DNA of 64,000 nt from Rhopalosiphum padi (Eukaryota > Arthropoda > Insecta > Hemiptera > Aphididae): positions 33,768,652-33,832,651 of the forward strand of contig NC_083597.1 of NCBI RefSeq assembly GCF_020882245.1. Reading direction: 5' to 3'. Under the pieces are notes generated by a model. It saw only the letters and a program-made list of their open reading frames with translations. It ran no database searches and was not told the origin of the DNA. Shown piece by piece: positions 1 through 11,719 of the stretch (within the stretch, counting starts at the first letter, position 1; each line of letters starts with the position of its first letter). The translations under genes were made by a program, and so were the position numbers.

Positions 1-673
1 TCTAGAGTATTTAAAATATAAATAAGTAAATACAAATAGAAAAACATAGTTTATGTTGGTTCTTTGAGATTTTCGCATCAGATTTATTTAGCGTTAGAAA
101 TTATTTATGAGATGGGTTTTAGTTAAGAATTGGAACGTTTTATATTATAATAAAAAATATAACTGTTTTTCTCATCGATATATTCAATTTAGGAACTATA
201 ATATTACTATCTAAATATAATTAATTTACGTTATATGCTACACTATAATATATAAAATATATTATATTACATTGTTTTTTTATATTTTTATATTTTAGAA
301 TTTTAGACTACATTAAAAGGTATCTATTTATACAATGTTATTAATATTTTTAATACGATTTAAATGATTTATTTTATGATTTTATTGTATGGTTTATAAT
401 ATATTTTACGTATGACTATTTCATTATGTTAATGATTAACTTTTCCATACATTTTTATATGATTGGTAAATAAATTATTGTTTAAAAGTTTAAATAATTT
501 ATAATTACGGAATAAAAATAAAACCCATGGCTTATTTGATAATGTTGGGTTATCTTAAAATTATAATTGCTTTTTAAAAAAAATATTTATTGATAATATT
601 CCTGTTATTTACTATGATTTCAGCTTACATTTATTCACGTTATTTTATATCGAACTGAATAATGGAACCATGA

Positions 674-690
674 CAGTGGTGTAGCTATAT
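674..690 (+). repeat. Transposon-terminus-like motif CAGTGGTGTAGCTA
   Basis: The motif CAGTGGTGTAGCTA resembles the CAGTGGCGTAG-type termini at 3739 and, inverted, near 49636. Starts of CAGTGG are common at ends of hAT-like insect elements. No matching opposite terminus or 8-bp target duplication was found nearby, so this is at best a solo, decayed end. Confidence 0.2.
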
Positions 691-3600
691 TGCCTAATCG
701 GAACGCCTTACTAGAAATTTATAGATTTATATTGTTCACTATAAACAATTCCATAAATCATAATTTAATGATTATTGATAATTTATTGTAAAAAAAAAAA
801 AAGATTAAGTTAAAAATAGACAGATTACTGGTACTGGTGATACAATTAATATCGTAGAACAACAATACATTTCTCGATGTATTAAACGTCATAAGTTAAG
901 TTATATCTCTCATAATTCATGAGAAATATATACTATTACAAAATATTAATTTCATGATTTTATAATAGTATTGGTTGCTTATCATAAAAAAATTAATTTT
1001 TAAGAATTATTTCATAGTGTGTTTTATCAACTACGTTTTTTTTTAATAAGTAAATTGAATATCATTGGAATATTATATTATATTAACATTATACAGTTAT
1101 TTATTTCTAATGCAATATTTATTTTAACCATTACACATGCTAAGATAATTATTTATTCAGTTATTTTCTTTTAATAAATTAATAACATTTTTTATGATTT
1201 AAGTATATTTGTTTAAAAAATTGCTTACTACTTATTCCATCTTTATTGGATAACTAATTCCTTGCTATAAACAGTATTATTTTTTTGCGAGTAAAATGTA
1301 TAATGTAATAATATAATAATACATTTTTAATGTTGTTAATTTTTTAAAACGGTATAGTAAAAATAGTGTTATGGAGAATAATTTTACTTTATTTTGTGTT
1401 AATACTAAGAATATTAATCAGAGTTAAAGTTAAAGTGGTCCAAAACGAAAATTATTTTAAAATTGAATTAATTTAATTTAAACTATTAAATATTATATAC
1501 TATATTTTTATAAATTCCGTGAAAATCATACAAATAAAATAATTAAGGTACCACTTTTAACTCGATAAATGTATGTGTAATAAGCATTGCATAAACATAT
1601 TAAATAATATGAAAAAATATATCACAGTATTTTTCTAAAAGAACTTGAGATAATGTACTATGATCATTTAGTAGATCAATAGCAAAGATAAGATATTGGA
1701 CTTCGAAATATATCACATGCATACGACCAAGTGAATGTATATCGTGGTTAGAATGTAAGCATGTCTACATAATGAAACCAATAAAATTACTACCTATTTG
1801 AACTTTTCTAATCAGTTAGGCCAGCAGTTTTAAGTTACTCTCTCGCCACAAATCACTTATTATTTATTCAGAACATATATATTAAATTAAACAATTTTTT
1901 TGCACAACTGTTTTTTATCATTTTACAGTAAAAGTATTCTTTTTTTTTTTATTCTTAAATCATTGTATTATGGTATTTTTTTTATTACAACTTGTTCGAA
2001 TCAAATGATATTTTATAGTTAATCACTTAACTTATACACCACTGGTTTTCTTAAAATTATCAAAAACATATATCAATATAAAATGTTTTGTATAAATAAA
2101 TCAAACTAATATAATATTATATTATGATATTTATTATTATTTTATTATTTTATTTCTATTTATCTGTTTTGTAATGAAATCAAATACGAGGCACACAGTA
2201 CAACTAGTGCGCTCTAGTATTTTGAATAGTATGGATGTAATATGAAGTTGTATATGAGTGATATTGTTGACGAATATCTATAGAAGTATTATTATTGATG
2301 AATTATTTATTATAAAGTATAAATTCAAAAGCAAACTAATTATATTTACATATTATTAATTATTTGGTATTAGCATTTAAAAAAAAAAAATTTTAATTTA
2401 ATTAATCATATTGACAGGTCTGGCAATTGATAGCGGTTCACAGATAATATCATAAACATACATTTATAAACAGATAAATTACATATTACATTGTTAAAAA
2501 TATTACTTGTGTTATGATATGGTTTCAACTATTTTATGAGGAATTAGTTAATATGTTAGTAACATTTTGTAATATTAATATTAAGTATTTAAGTCTATGT
2601 AGGTACAAAACAAATAAATGTTGTTGAGTTATTCGTAATAATTATTTTAACAGCATATGAACATTCTGATGATCAGATATATGCAGGTAAAGGTACTTAT
2701 ATTGGCATTTTGTTTGGATTGAATAGCTTGCCTTTTTCAATGTAGAATTGGCATTGTACTTACATTTTGTTTTATTTATTTTCGATTCATACAATATATA
2801 TGGTTGTTAAGTTATTTATAGAAATAAGTTGGATATTAAAAATGTATGGATATCAAAATATATAATATATGCATATATTTTCACCGTTTTTAAATGTATG
2901 TAAATATAAAACTAATCAAATTAACACTTTAACACCGATGAATCTATAGTATTCAAAATTCAGATAGTATTAAATGTGTTCATAATGTTGGTAATAAAAA
3001 AAAAAATAGACGGATCGTGAACTCACTATGGTTATAACTTACAGATAATATAAAGTAGTAATTTATTTTATTCATTTAATTATCTGACTTTTTTTTTAAT
3101 TTTCAACAAAAGGTCTGGCGCTACGAATATTATAAAATAAACATGTAATCAATATTAAACTGTCAGAAAATATTTATTTACCAAGAAAACATCCATTTCG
3201 ATTAATACTTAAATCTATGTAACTTTAATCATGTCTTAGAATTTTTTTTCTAGTATAATTATAATAATTCAAGTGTAAATTATTAAATTTAATTAGTTTT
3301 AATGCGTTTTATATACACTAAGACTCGCGCAGGCCCGCTGTTTGTATTAAATTTATTTTTATCTAGTGAATTTTTAATCAATGTGTACTATGCTTTAGTG
3401 ATAATTAGATGAGTTTTTAAATTAAGTTTACAAAAAGACACAAATGCTATGATAATAAAGTCTAGATAAAAATGATGATATCGGTAAACAGCGATTTGTT
3501 TATTTAACAGATAGTACACACTACACGTGTCGCGAACGATTTAATCGTACTCTGATTTATCTTACGAATTCGTCCTAATCATGTAATTATGAATACAACG

Positions 3601-3736
3601 TTCGTATTATTTATACAAATATCATAAATGTAGAATAATGCCATAAATCGAGCTTAGAACTAAATATATACGTAGTAACTAAGCTGTATAGACTATTATA
3701 TTGGGTGTACTTTATAGTACTGCAGGGACTTGTACA

Positions 3737-3756
3737 TGCAGTGGCGTAGTGCACGT
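3737..3756 (+). repeat. Transposon-terminus-like motif GCAGTGGCGTAGTGCA
   Basis: The stretch GCAGTGGCGTAGTGCACGT matches the reverse complement of 49619-49636 (GCAGTGGCGGAGTGCAAGT) at all but two positions, although the two lie about 46 kb apart. Such shared, otherwise isolated motifs usually mark ends of a dispersed element. The element body is not recognisable here. Confidence 0.3.
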
Positions 3757-4537
3757 ACAAACGTAATATATGTATTAACATAGTTGGAAGTAGGTAGGTA
3801 TTCGGTTTTTTAGGTCGTTTTATGCTTACACATTTTAATGAAGTTAGCAATATAAACTTTAATAATATGTTTATAACTTATAATTATACACAAAATTAAA
3901 CTAATACCATTACGTATATGTTTATAGATGACAAATTGTACAAATCAGAACGCAATTTTGAGAATCGTGGTTCTATTTTGTTTAAAAAACAAAATATACC
4001 TCAGATCCTGTGGTTTGCACATTTTGAATGCTTCTGAACTTATTTCCGTTTAAAGCTTTATCATAATATCGGATACGTTTAATCGATTTATTCATAAAAT
4101 AATCTTAGTTTTAACGTAATATGAACCTCCCGCCTTATTTTATAAATATTTCAAATGATGTAGAAATATTACAGATTATACAAAACTTATTGGTATACGT
4201 TCATGCGGAGCTTGAGAGCTTGAGAATATATTATGATACTACAGTTAATGCGTATTATATTCATATAATAATATATTGTATAAGGATGCAATGTTCTATA
4301 TATAATATAAAAAAAAATAAAATTATAAATACAGTAGCATAATACTGCTAGTTAGTTAAATTTCAAATCGTACACATTTGATTCAAACATGATATAGTAT
4401 TAATTTTAATATTTGTTAGTTAACGATGTTAAAATGTCAAGTTCATTTAATATTTTATGCTCAGATTTTTACTAATTATCTGTGAAGGGACTTAATAATA
4501 GAATGGAGATGCTTTCTATAGAATTTGTGTTTATTAT

Positions 4538-4538
4538 T

Positions 4539-4569
<31 letters not shown>

Positions 4570-4570
4570 A
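4538..4570 (+). repeat. Compound (TA)n(TG)n microsatellite
   Basis: A run of about ten TA units passes directly into about six TG units. It is a simple repeat in non-coding DNA, with no sign of function beyond expected length polymorphism. Confidence 0.9.
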
Positions 4571-5549
4571 TAGTAATAGACTAAACGTCCAAACAAAATA
4601 TTATGGCGATGAATATAGAGAGAAGTGATTAATATTGAACATACCATATTTAATGGGCAAAAAGCTTTTATCTCCTTAATTCTTTTTGGGATTCAAACAA
4701 AGAATGGTGTGTGTTTTATACATCTTTTATCCTATTAATAACGTTTATGCACATTGCATACAATACATTTATATCGCAATAGCCTAGTAAATCTGTTATT
4801 ATTTTTAAAACAATATAGACATAATAAAAAACTCAATTTCATAAGCACTCGCACGCTTAACATATTTTTATTTTTAAAAGAGTACAATTCAACGCGTGCA
4901 TTACGATATTATTTATAAGTTGATTATGTGAAATGTTAACTTATAACACTGTTCACTAAATATTATGTTCACGAATATGGGCATATTTTAAATTAGTCAA
5001 GAGTTATAATGTGCGTGAAATATTTCATCATCATTTCAAATGAAAGTTGTTAAGCCTTTAAGTTTGAACAATACCACGTATACTTCGGTTAATTTGTTCT
5101 GCATTATGAGTAAATTAAAAATTAGTACTTACACGAATCGGTTTTTTTTTTCGTACTTTTGTTAAAATTTACAAAATGCATTTACCCTTATAGTAACATA
5201 TAACGCCGTACGTTAATTGCATACACAATATATCGTAAGGAGTAAATAGTGCAGAGACTAATTTTCAAGACGTGTTTAAAGACATATCTCATCATTTACA
5301 CGTTATATGGCGATGGCGTCACGTAAAATACCAGCAAATAGGTAAATAAATTGTTTTCATAATATTATGATTCATAAGTGGAAAAGGGCCAATATGACGT
5401 GATACGAGAAAGGTGCCCTATATACACAAAAGTTTATAATTAGGAAACTTTTTTAATACCGCCAGACCATTTTGGAGGGATTTGATGCTTTGAGCATATT
5501 GCCGAAATAATAATTATATCCATTAAGTGTAAGAAACGGTAAAAAAAGA

Positions 5550-5655
5550 ATGGAAAATAAACTGAAACAAATTTCACCTACCCGGGCAAACTCTTATGTC
5601 ATTAAAACTGGAAAATATGGAAAGCAACGTCGTTCAGAATTTATAATAGATGTAG
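5550..5655 (+). CDS. Candidate first coding exon ending at a consensus splice donor (hypothetical)
   Basis: An ATG opens a 35-codon frame that runs without a stop into a perfect donor (GTAG followed by GTAAGTAT). An in-frame stop lies upstream at 5511, and reading past the donor hits a stop nine codons on. The peptide begins MENKLKQISPTRANSY and continues with a basic, Lys/Arg-rich stretch. I do not recognise it. The exon would end in phase 1. A TATATA lies about 130 bases upstream near 5419. Against it: with this base composition, an open ATG-to-donor stretch of this length should occur a few times per 64 kb by chance, and no downstream exon can be proved. It could equally be part of a decayed element. 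Confidence 0.2.
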
Positions 5656-5656
5656 G

Positions 5657-7221
5657 TAAGTATAAATGCTGTACATTATAAGTTTTATAAAGCTTTTTTA
5701 TTATTTAAAAGAATTAACTTTTACGTTATAAAATAAATTAAGTGTAAAAAAGGTACTTAAAAACCATAAGTCATTTATTATCTATATGTGATATTTTTTT
5801 AACCAAACACGTGCAATCTATGCAATTATGAAGTACAGAGAACAGTGGCTAGCATACATTTATTAAACATCAATAACGTATTGCATTACACTATACGTAT
5901 TTTTCATTTTAACATTGGAATAGACAAATATTACATTTATTTCACACTTTTCAATGTATAAAATAGTTCTTGGAGTATCAAAAATTAAATATTAATTATA
6001 ATTAATATGAAAAACAATTTCGAAGAAAACTTATTAATATTTCTAAGAATGTTTTAGTGGTTGTTCGTGGATTTCCCTTTAGCCACAAGAAACTATTGAG
6101 AAAATGATTATACTTTACATGAAATTGTTTGAGTAATTATTCCGCCCTAAAGAGACAGTTACAATTTAATTTATTTAAAAAAAAAAATGTTTTAAAGTTT
6201 CAATTTAATACAGCGTTGTTTAATTCAAAATACAACAATTTGAGTAGGTTCGTAATCATAATATTATAATCAATAGAAGTAATACTTTAAAATTATAGTG
6301 ATTAAATAAAATGGTTTTTGATGATTTTGTAAATTAAATTTTATAAGTGAAACGAGAAACGAAGAACTAAACCATAATGCGTTAAATAATATATAATAAA
6401 AAATAAAAAAATAAATTGTAATACTATACAATAATAATATTATTATGTATGTCAAAAATGAACAATAATATATAACTAATTTAAAATTTAAAATCGTATT
6501 AACTACCTTAGACTAATAAAGTAATAATAATTGAATTTTCAAAAACATTTCAATAATGTACTCTTGTTCATAGATATTGTCTCTTTCGAAAAAGTATCAG
6601 TTCATTTAACAGTTTAGCATTTATGATTTCCATAGCAAAAATGAAACAGCATTGAAGTTATGATATGTGTGATGTTTTGTCGTTTTGACATAAATATTTA
6701 AAGATTGAAAAATATGAAATAATAATGAATATGTAACATCATTTCTTGAAAATACCAATTTCATTACACCAAATAAAATATAAACAAGGTAACATAAAAA
6801 AATAAAATAAAATCTTCTTGTAAATATATAGAATTTGATAAACGTAATTTAAAAACACTAAGATGATACAATTTTGTAATCCTTTAATAGAAATCATCCT
6901 TTTAAACATATTTTTTTATACAAAAAAAATGTGTGAAAAAATCAAAAAGAATAATAACGTATTTCGTTATTTATAAATAATAACATGATATACGCATACA
7001 AAATGCAAAAGTTTATAATATTTATTGTCAACAAATTATTTAGGCGAAATTAATAAGTAAACATGTATTAATAAATCAACAGAGAATAGTTAATATTATT
7101 CAACCTCAAATCAATTGAATAATTATAAATTTATTAATTATTGAAGTAGGTATATGAATAAAATAATGATGAAACTTGGATTTTTTTCACAATAATTATA
7201 ACAAAAAGTTGTATTTTTTTT
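5657..7221. other. AT-rich gene-free stretch
   Basis: AT-rich sequence with dense stops on both strands and several A or T homopolymers. The one minus-strand frame above 60 codons (6270-6455) is Ile/Tyr/Phe-rich, lacks a recognisable domain and looks compositional. Nothing else is supported. Confidence 0.5.
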
Positions 7222-8740
7222 TTAGACTTTTAGAGCATGTTTGTCGCAACTAAGATAATTATTTTGATGCTCAGAAACTACTTGTAAAATAAATTGGAGT
7301 TGATCCCCATCATGGGTGATTTTGCTATTATGGTCTTAGATCAATGCAACTCCTCTTTCTGTCACGTCATCGGATACTTGGAGATTCTTAAAAACTTTTT
7401 CTGCTTTTAAATTACTTTTAGACTCGTTTACCACGTCTTTTATTATTCAACACCAAATTCTATGAAATTTCTCATCGTATTTTTGTTATCTAAATCGTGA
7501 ACCTGCACATTTTCTAAATAATGTTAGTTATGTTTGGTCGTACATAGTGTATTACTAAAGTAAGTTTATTAATCATTTCGCAAACTATCATGCGCTATGT
7601 TTCTACAGAAACGTTTTGGTAAACAAACAATGTCCAACTAATAACTAAAACTTATCTGAAAGATACTAAGAAATTGTCCATAATTTTTTTTTACATTGGC
7701 CTTTGAAATAATATATTATGATGGATTATCAAATTGTATTGAGGTCATCATCAGTTATTGTGAATCACATTCCGCTAGGTATTATTATTATACCATTTTT
7801 TTTTTTTTGTATAGACGGTGACTATAAAAAAAATAAATTATATTTCTTCTTATCAATTTTTTCTCTTTAGTATTCAGATAGAATTGCTCACTGTATAACA
7901 TTTTCAAATAATAAATTATCTTAAAAATCCAACGAACACGACTAGTATCACTTGGAGTCATTAATCTGATTTCCCAGTCGGGTTGCTTACCAAGAAATAT
8001 AACCGATAATTCCAGTATCTCACGATAATAATTTCTTATTTATTTGATTTGAAGTATTTCTTGTCTAAAATTAACAATTTCATTATATTTCGATACAAAT
8101 CTATAACTCTGAGAATAATACTCATTTCTTCATATAATATTCTAATTAAACAATTTGTTACCAATAAGACTAAAAGAATACAAAAATAGTCTATTATAAT
8201 GACTGATGTATCTGAAGGTAATTATGTTTGAAATTGTGCTCTAATAATAAATTAACTAAAACATGAAGTGTCCACACACAAATCACAATAAGTATTTTCT
8301 AAGTTTACAATCCAATAATGCGTATTTATTTATAATTAATAGCACCTGCAGTAATAAAAATTAACTACTGACTTAAGTTTTGTCCAAGAAAAAATCCATA
8401 GTTCTGCAGGAGTTATTAAAAGTTTCAATTTCTTTTTGCGTTTACTGATTAATTTTGAACTTTTTCTTCAAGATTGAAATCATCTGAATTAATATTATTT
8501 CAGTATCTGGTTTTAAAATCATAAACATCATCACTCAAATTACGATTATAAGCATTTTATTAATGTATAACAGCCATAGATTTCCTATTTACTCCCGTTT
8601 TACAATATTATTGTCTTTCTGAGTAGGAATACGTTCACTGTGAACTAAAACCCTCCTCCTTCGCTCTTATAGTGCAAGCAAAATCTGCCTATTTTCATTG
8701 ATTGTTTTTTAATAACTTGCTACATTAATGTGAAAGAAGA
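7222..8740 (-). pseudogene. Decayed transposon-type gene of a multi-copy hemipteran family
   Basis: Read on the minus strand, two segments show clear but broken coding sequence. Positions 7962 to about 7810, with open lead-in from about 8025, contain LELSVIFLG, then RVRWIFKIIYYLKMLYSEQF and a KEKKL segment. Positions 7434-7222 form a 70-codon stretch containing DDVTERGVALI, an internal stop, then DQLQFILQVVSEHQNN, ending at TAA 7222-7224. The order 'ARW..K.IY.LK' followed downstream by 'ERGV.LI ... QLQ.LLQVV..H' matches, from memory, an uncharacterised multi-copy protein family of aphids that I regard as transposon-borne. The segments are in different frames and separated by stops, so the copy is dead. 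Farther upstream (8060-8740) fragments such as NINSDDFNLEEKV are read only tentatively. The upper boundary is uncertain, and assignment to a particular transposon class is not possible from what is visible. Confidence 0.55.
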
Positions 8741-11667
8741 GATTATTCATTTTAAATGAAAATTATATTCTTGTTCACGGCGAAACTCTTTTTTTTATTT
8801 TTGAGTTTGAAAATATCAAGCCATTGGTGGTAAAGGTTTTTTAAAAATATTTTTACCGTTATCATTCCGAGTCATCGGTATTATTACTTTATTCCAAACA
8901 AATATCACTTCTCCAATCACTTTAACGTATGAATATTTAAACGATTTTTTTTCAATCCAATACATTTTTAAGAAAAAAACCAATGTTTTACGTTAGACGG
9001 TAACTGAATACTAGGTAAAGTTGGAATAGGTTATTCAATCAAGTGAATATGAATATCATTTCAGTTATTACCAAAGAAATATTATTGAAATTTCATTATT
9101 TATAGTTACCCATATAGAAATAACAACTCAGACAAAGATCAAAACAGTGCTCAGTAAACTGTAATCGTAATATTCTGTAATAGTTATTGACGAATAATGA
9201 ATATTACACACGCCGTCGTAATTTACCGATAGGCATTATACGTAAAACACCCTGCTGAGGATAATATACGATGTAGTGTTTATTAATTATTTATGGTTAT
9301 TGACACGACCGTGTCCGAGAATATCACAATAATAACAATAATAATAGTAATAAATATATTAATAACATCATTGACCTAGTACTGCGTATAATATAGTATA
9401 AACTCAATGCTTCTATAGTGATAACAAATTTAAAGTTGCTATGGGATGACTTGAAAATATATTTTTTTTTTTTTATAAATATTTATTAATAAATTATTTT
9501 TAGACTTTATAGAACCACATTATGTAGTTGGAGGGAAACATTGTTATTAAGGCCCACGCCCTATACTCTATATTGGAAAAGTTGCGTTATTATTAAATTT
9601 ATACCTATTAACGTCATATTTTTTTCTCAACACGACCTAATAATCAGTGGCCAATATTTAACATTATATCATAATATTATTATATTATATTATAGACTTT
9701 CTATCTATTATTATTATTCTTCGATATGACTTTTCATAATTATCACTAATTGTATTATACACGGAATTGATTATTATTTTCTCAACTTCCATTACAAAAG
9801 TAATTGCACAACACTACCCGCATCTATTTGGTCATTTGAAAGTTCGATAAATTATTATCACGGTTAGTTGTTCGTCTAAAAGGACAAATCGTCTAATTGT
9901 TATCGCTGTGATGCTGTGTATAGTGTACACCGAATTTTTCCGATGAGTTTCGATCATGACGATGTGCAATTAAGCACGCAATTATCGTAATTACTGTCTG
10001 ACGAGCGAAGGCCAACGACCTAGTCACGCTACAACGGAAATGATATATTGTATTCATACTTAATAATACTTAATAGGCTAAAATGTTTAATACATCAAAA
10101 ATGTCCACAACCGTAGTGCGGTGTATATATTCGTCAGATTTTCCAGCATGAAATTCCTATTTGTTGGTTTAGTCTACCGAAAAAATAAATATTTTTTTCG
10201 TGTGCGGTATGAGTGTTAAATATATTGTCACAAAAACAAAAAATACTATCGGAACTAACAGTACAGATCTTTGAATTCTGATACGCGATTCACGATAATA
10301 ATTATATTACAAATACGGTTTTTTTATAAACTTATAATGAAACACTATGATATCATTGTATGATTACATTTTACATCAGTAAATTAGTAACTATTAACAT
10401 GGGTTTTAATTGTATTTTCTGTTAGGTAGTAAAAACGTAATAAAAATAATTCAATTATTTTTATCTGTAAAGTTTTAACAAAAATTAAATTTTTAAGATC
10501 CAACATTAAGTTATACATATAGTATATAATAATATAATGTTGTAGTATACTACAGTTTTACAACAAAAGACACTGCCGAGTAGTTGAAATATTTTAAACT
10601 TAATGCATATAATATGTAATTTTGCAATATTTATGATATAATAATTTAATATCTTACATCTTACATGTATAAACGGATTCATAAATTAATACTAATGTAG
10701 CTATACTGCACACGTACTAAACAGAAAAGTCACTATGACTATAATATTATAAAATATGTTATATTCTAATGTTTTTTTCTGTAATAGATTTATTATGTAT
10801 TTTTCAAGCTAATAAACCAACAGTCATTTATAAAAGCCTAATTATCCATATGATTTTATAGTATGATAACGAACATTAATTTGCTTACATAATATAAAAT
10901 TCTAGAAATAAATTTAACTCAAAAATGTATGGTCATATATTTAAAATAAGTCATTCGTGTAATGCTTAAAAATGTATCATTCTGCTGTATAGTAGGTTTT
11001 TAGTGTACCACGTTATTGATTAGGTTACAGTAATAGGCGTATGTATAGTGAAATATTAGCTTAGAGAACTGAAATTTAAGTTTTATTAATTTACTTAAAT
11101 TGAGTCAATAAAGTTAAAAATCTAAAAATAACTAATTATTTTAAGAATAAAGTTATTTTGAATGTATCTCATTTACTCTTAAATAATTTAAATGATATGT
11201 TAAATCATTATAAATGTATGTAATTGAATTAAATTATTATTTGAAAATCACCATTAAAACAATTATAATATATTATTGTGTTATTTAAAAAATATCAGAA
11301 TAAAATAAGCTAAACAAATTAATGTTAAAATATTTAAAAAATTGTATGCACATTTAATTTATTAGGCACAAAATAACCATAATATTTTGTTCTTGTTAAC
11401 GTAAATAAAATGCTGTATTTTTTCTGTGGTAACAACGTGTTGATGCTAATTTAATAAAATCATTTTTACCTACTATTTACTTTATCTAATTTGTTTGGGG
11501 ACAAAACTACGGAAATTTAATATTTTAGCCATATTACAGACCAAAATAAATTTATAATATCTCTATTTTAAATTTTTTATTTTTTTAAAATATCTTTGTT
11601 AACATTTTTAACAAATTTATATCATTTAAATGATATATATACTTATTGAAACTCTTAATATATTTCC

Positions 11668-11669
<2 letters not shown>
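8741..11669. other. AT-rich gene-free stretch
   Basis: No recognisable gene. A T-rich acceptor-like AG at about 9504 precedes an open plus-strand frame to 9729 (about 75 codons) with no in-frame ATG. Its second half is AT-driven Ile/Tyr/Leu-rich and it resembles nothing I know. The rest has dense stops and short TA/TAA tracts. Confidence 0.5.

Positions 11670-11713
<44 letters not shown>
11670..11713 (+). repeat. (TA)n microsatellite
   Basis: About 22 uninterrupted TA units, the longest pure TA run in the first third of the window. It is self-complementary, and its length is likely to vary between individuals and be prone to assembly error. Confidence 0.95.

Positions 11714-11719
<6 letters not shown>

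Larger units (their letters stand above)
1..5513. other. AT-rich gene-free stretch
   Basis: Very AT-rich DNA with many homopolymer A and T runs and short TA/TAA tracts. Stop codons are dense in all frames. I see no protein similarity, RNA gene or CpG-enriched block. The longest ATG-started frame, at 4121-4342 plus (73 codons), has no recognisable domain and an AT-driven Ile/Tyr/Asn-rich composition. Two transposon-end-like motifs (near 674 and 3739) and one microsatellite are listed separately. Confidence 0.6.

Noticed and set aside
2654..2686. 33-base interval between an acceptor (TTTTAACAG) and a donor (GCAG/GTAAAG)
   Set aside because: Such tiny splice-site pairs are frequent by chance and no flanking exon exists.
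4121..4342. 73-codon plus ATG frame
   Set aside because: Ile/Tyr/Asn-rich, compositional, with no domain or Kozak support beyond chance.
9505..9729. 75-codon plus frame after an ATTATTTTTAG acceptor
   Set aside because: No ATG, its second half is Ile/Tyr/Leu-rich AT translation, and nothing supports splicing. It is noted in the surrounding interval.
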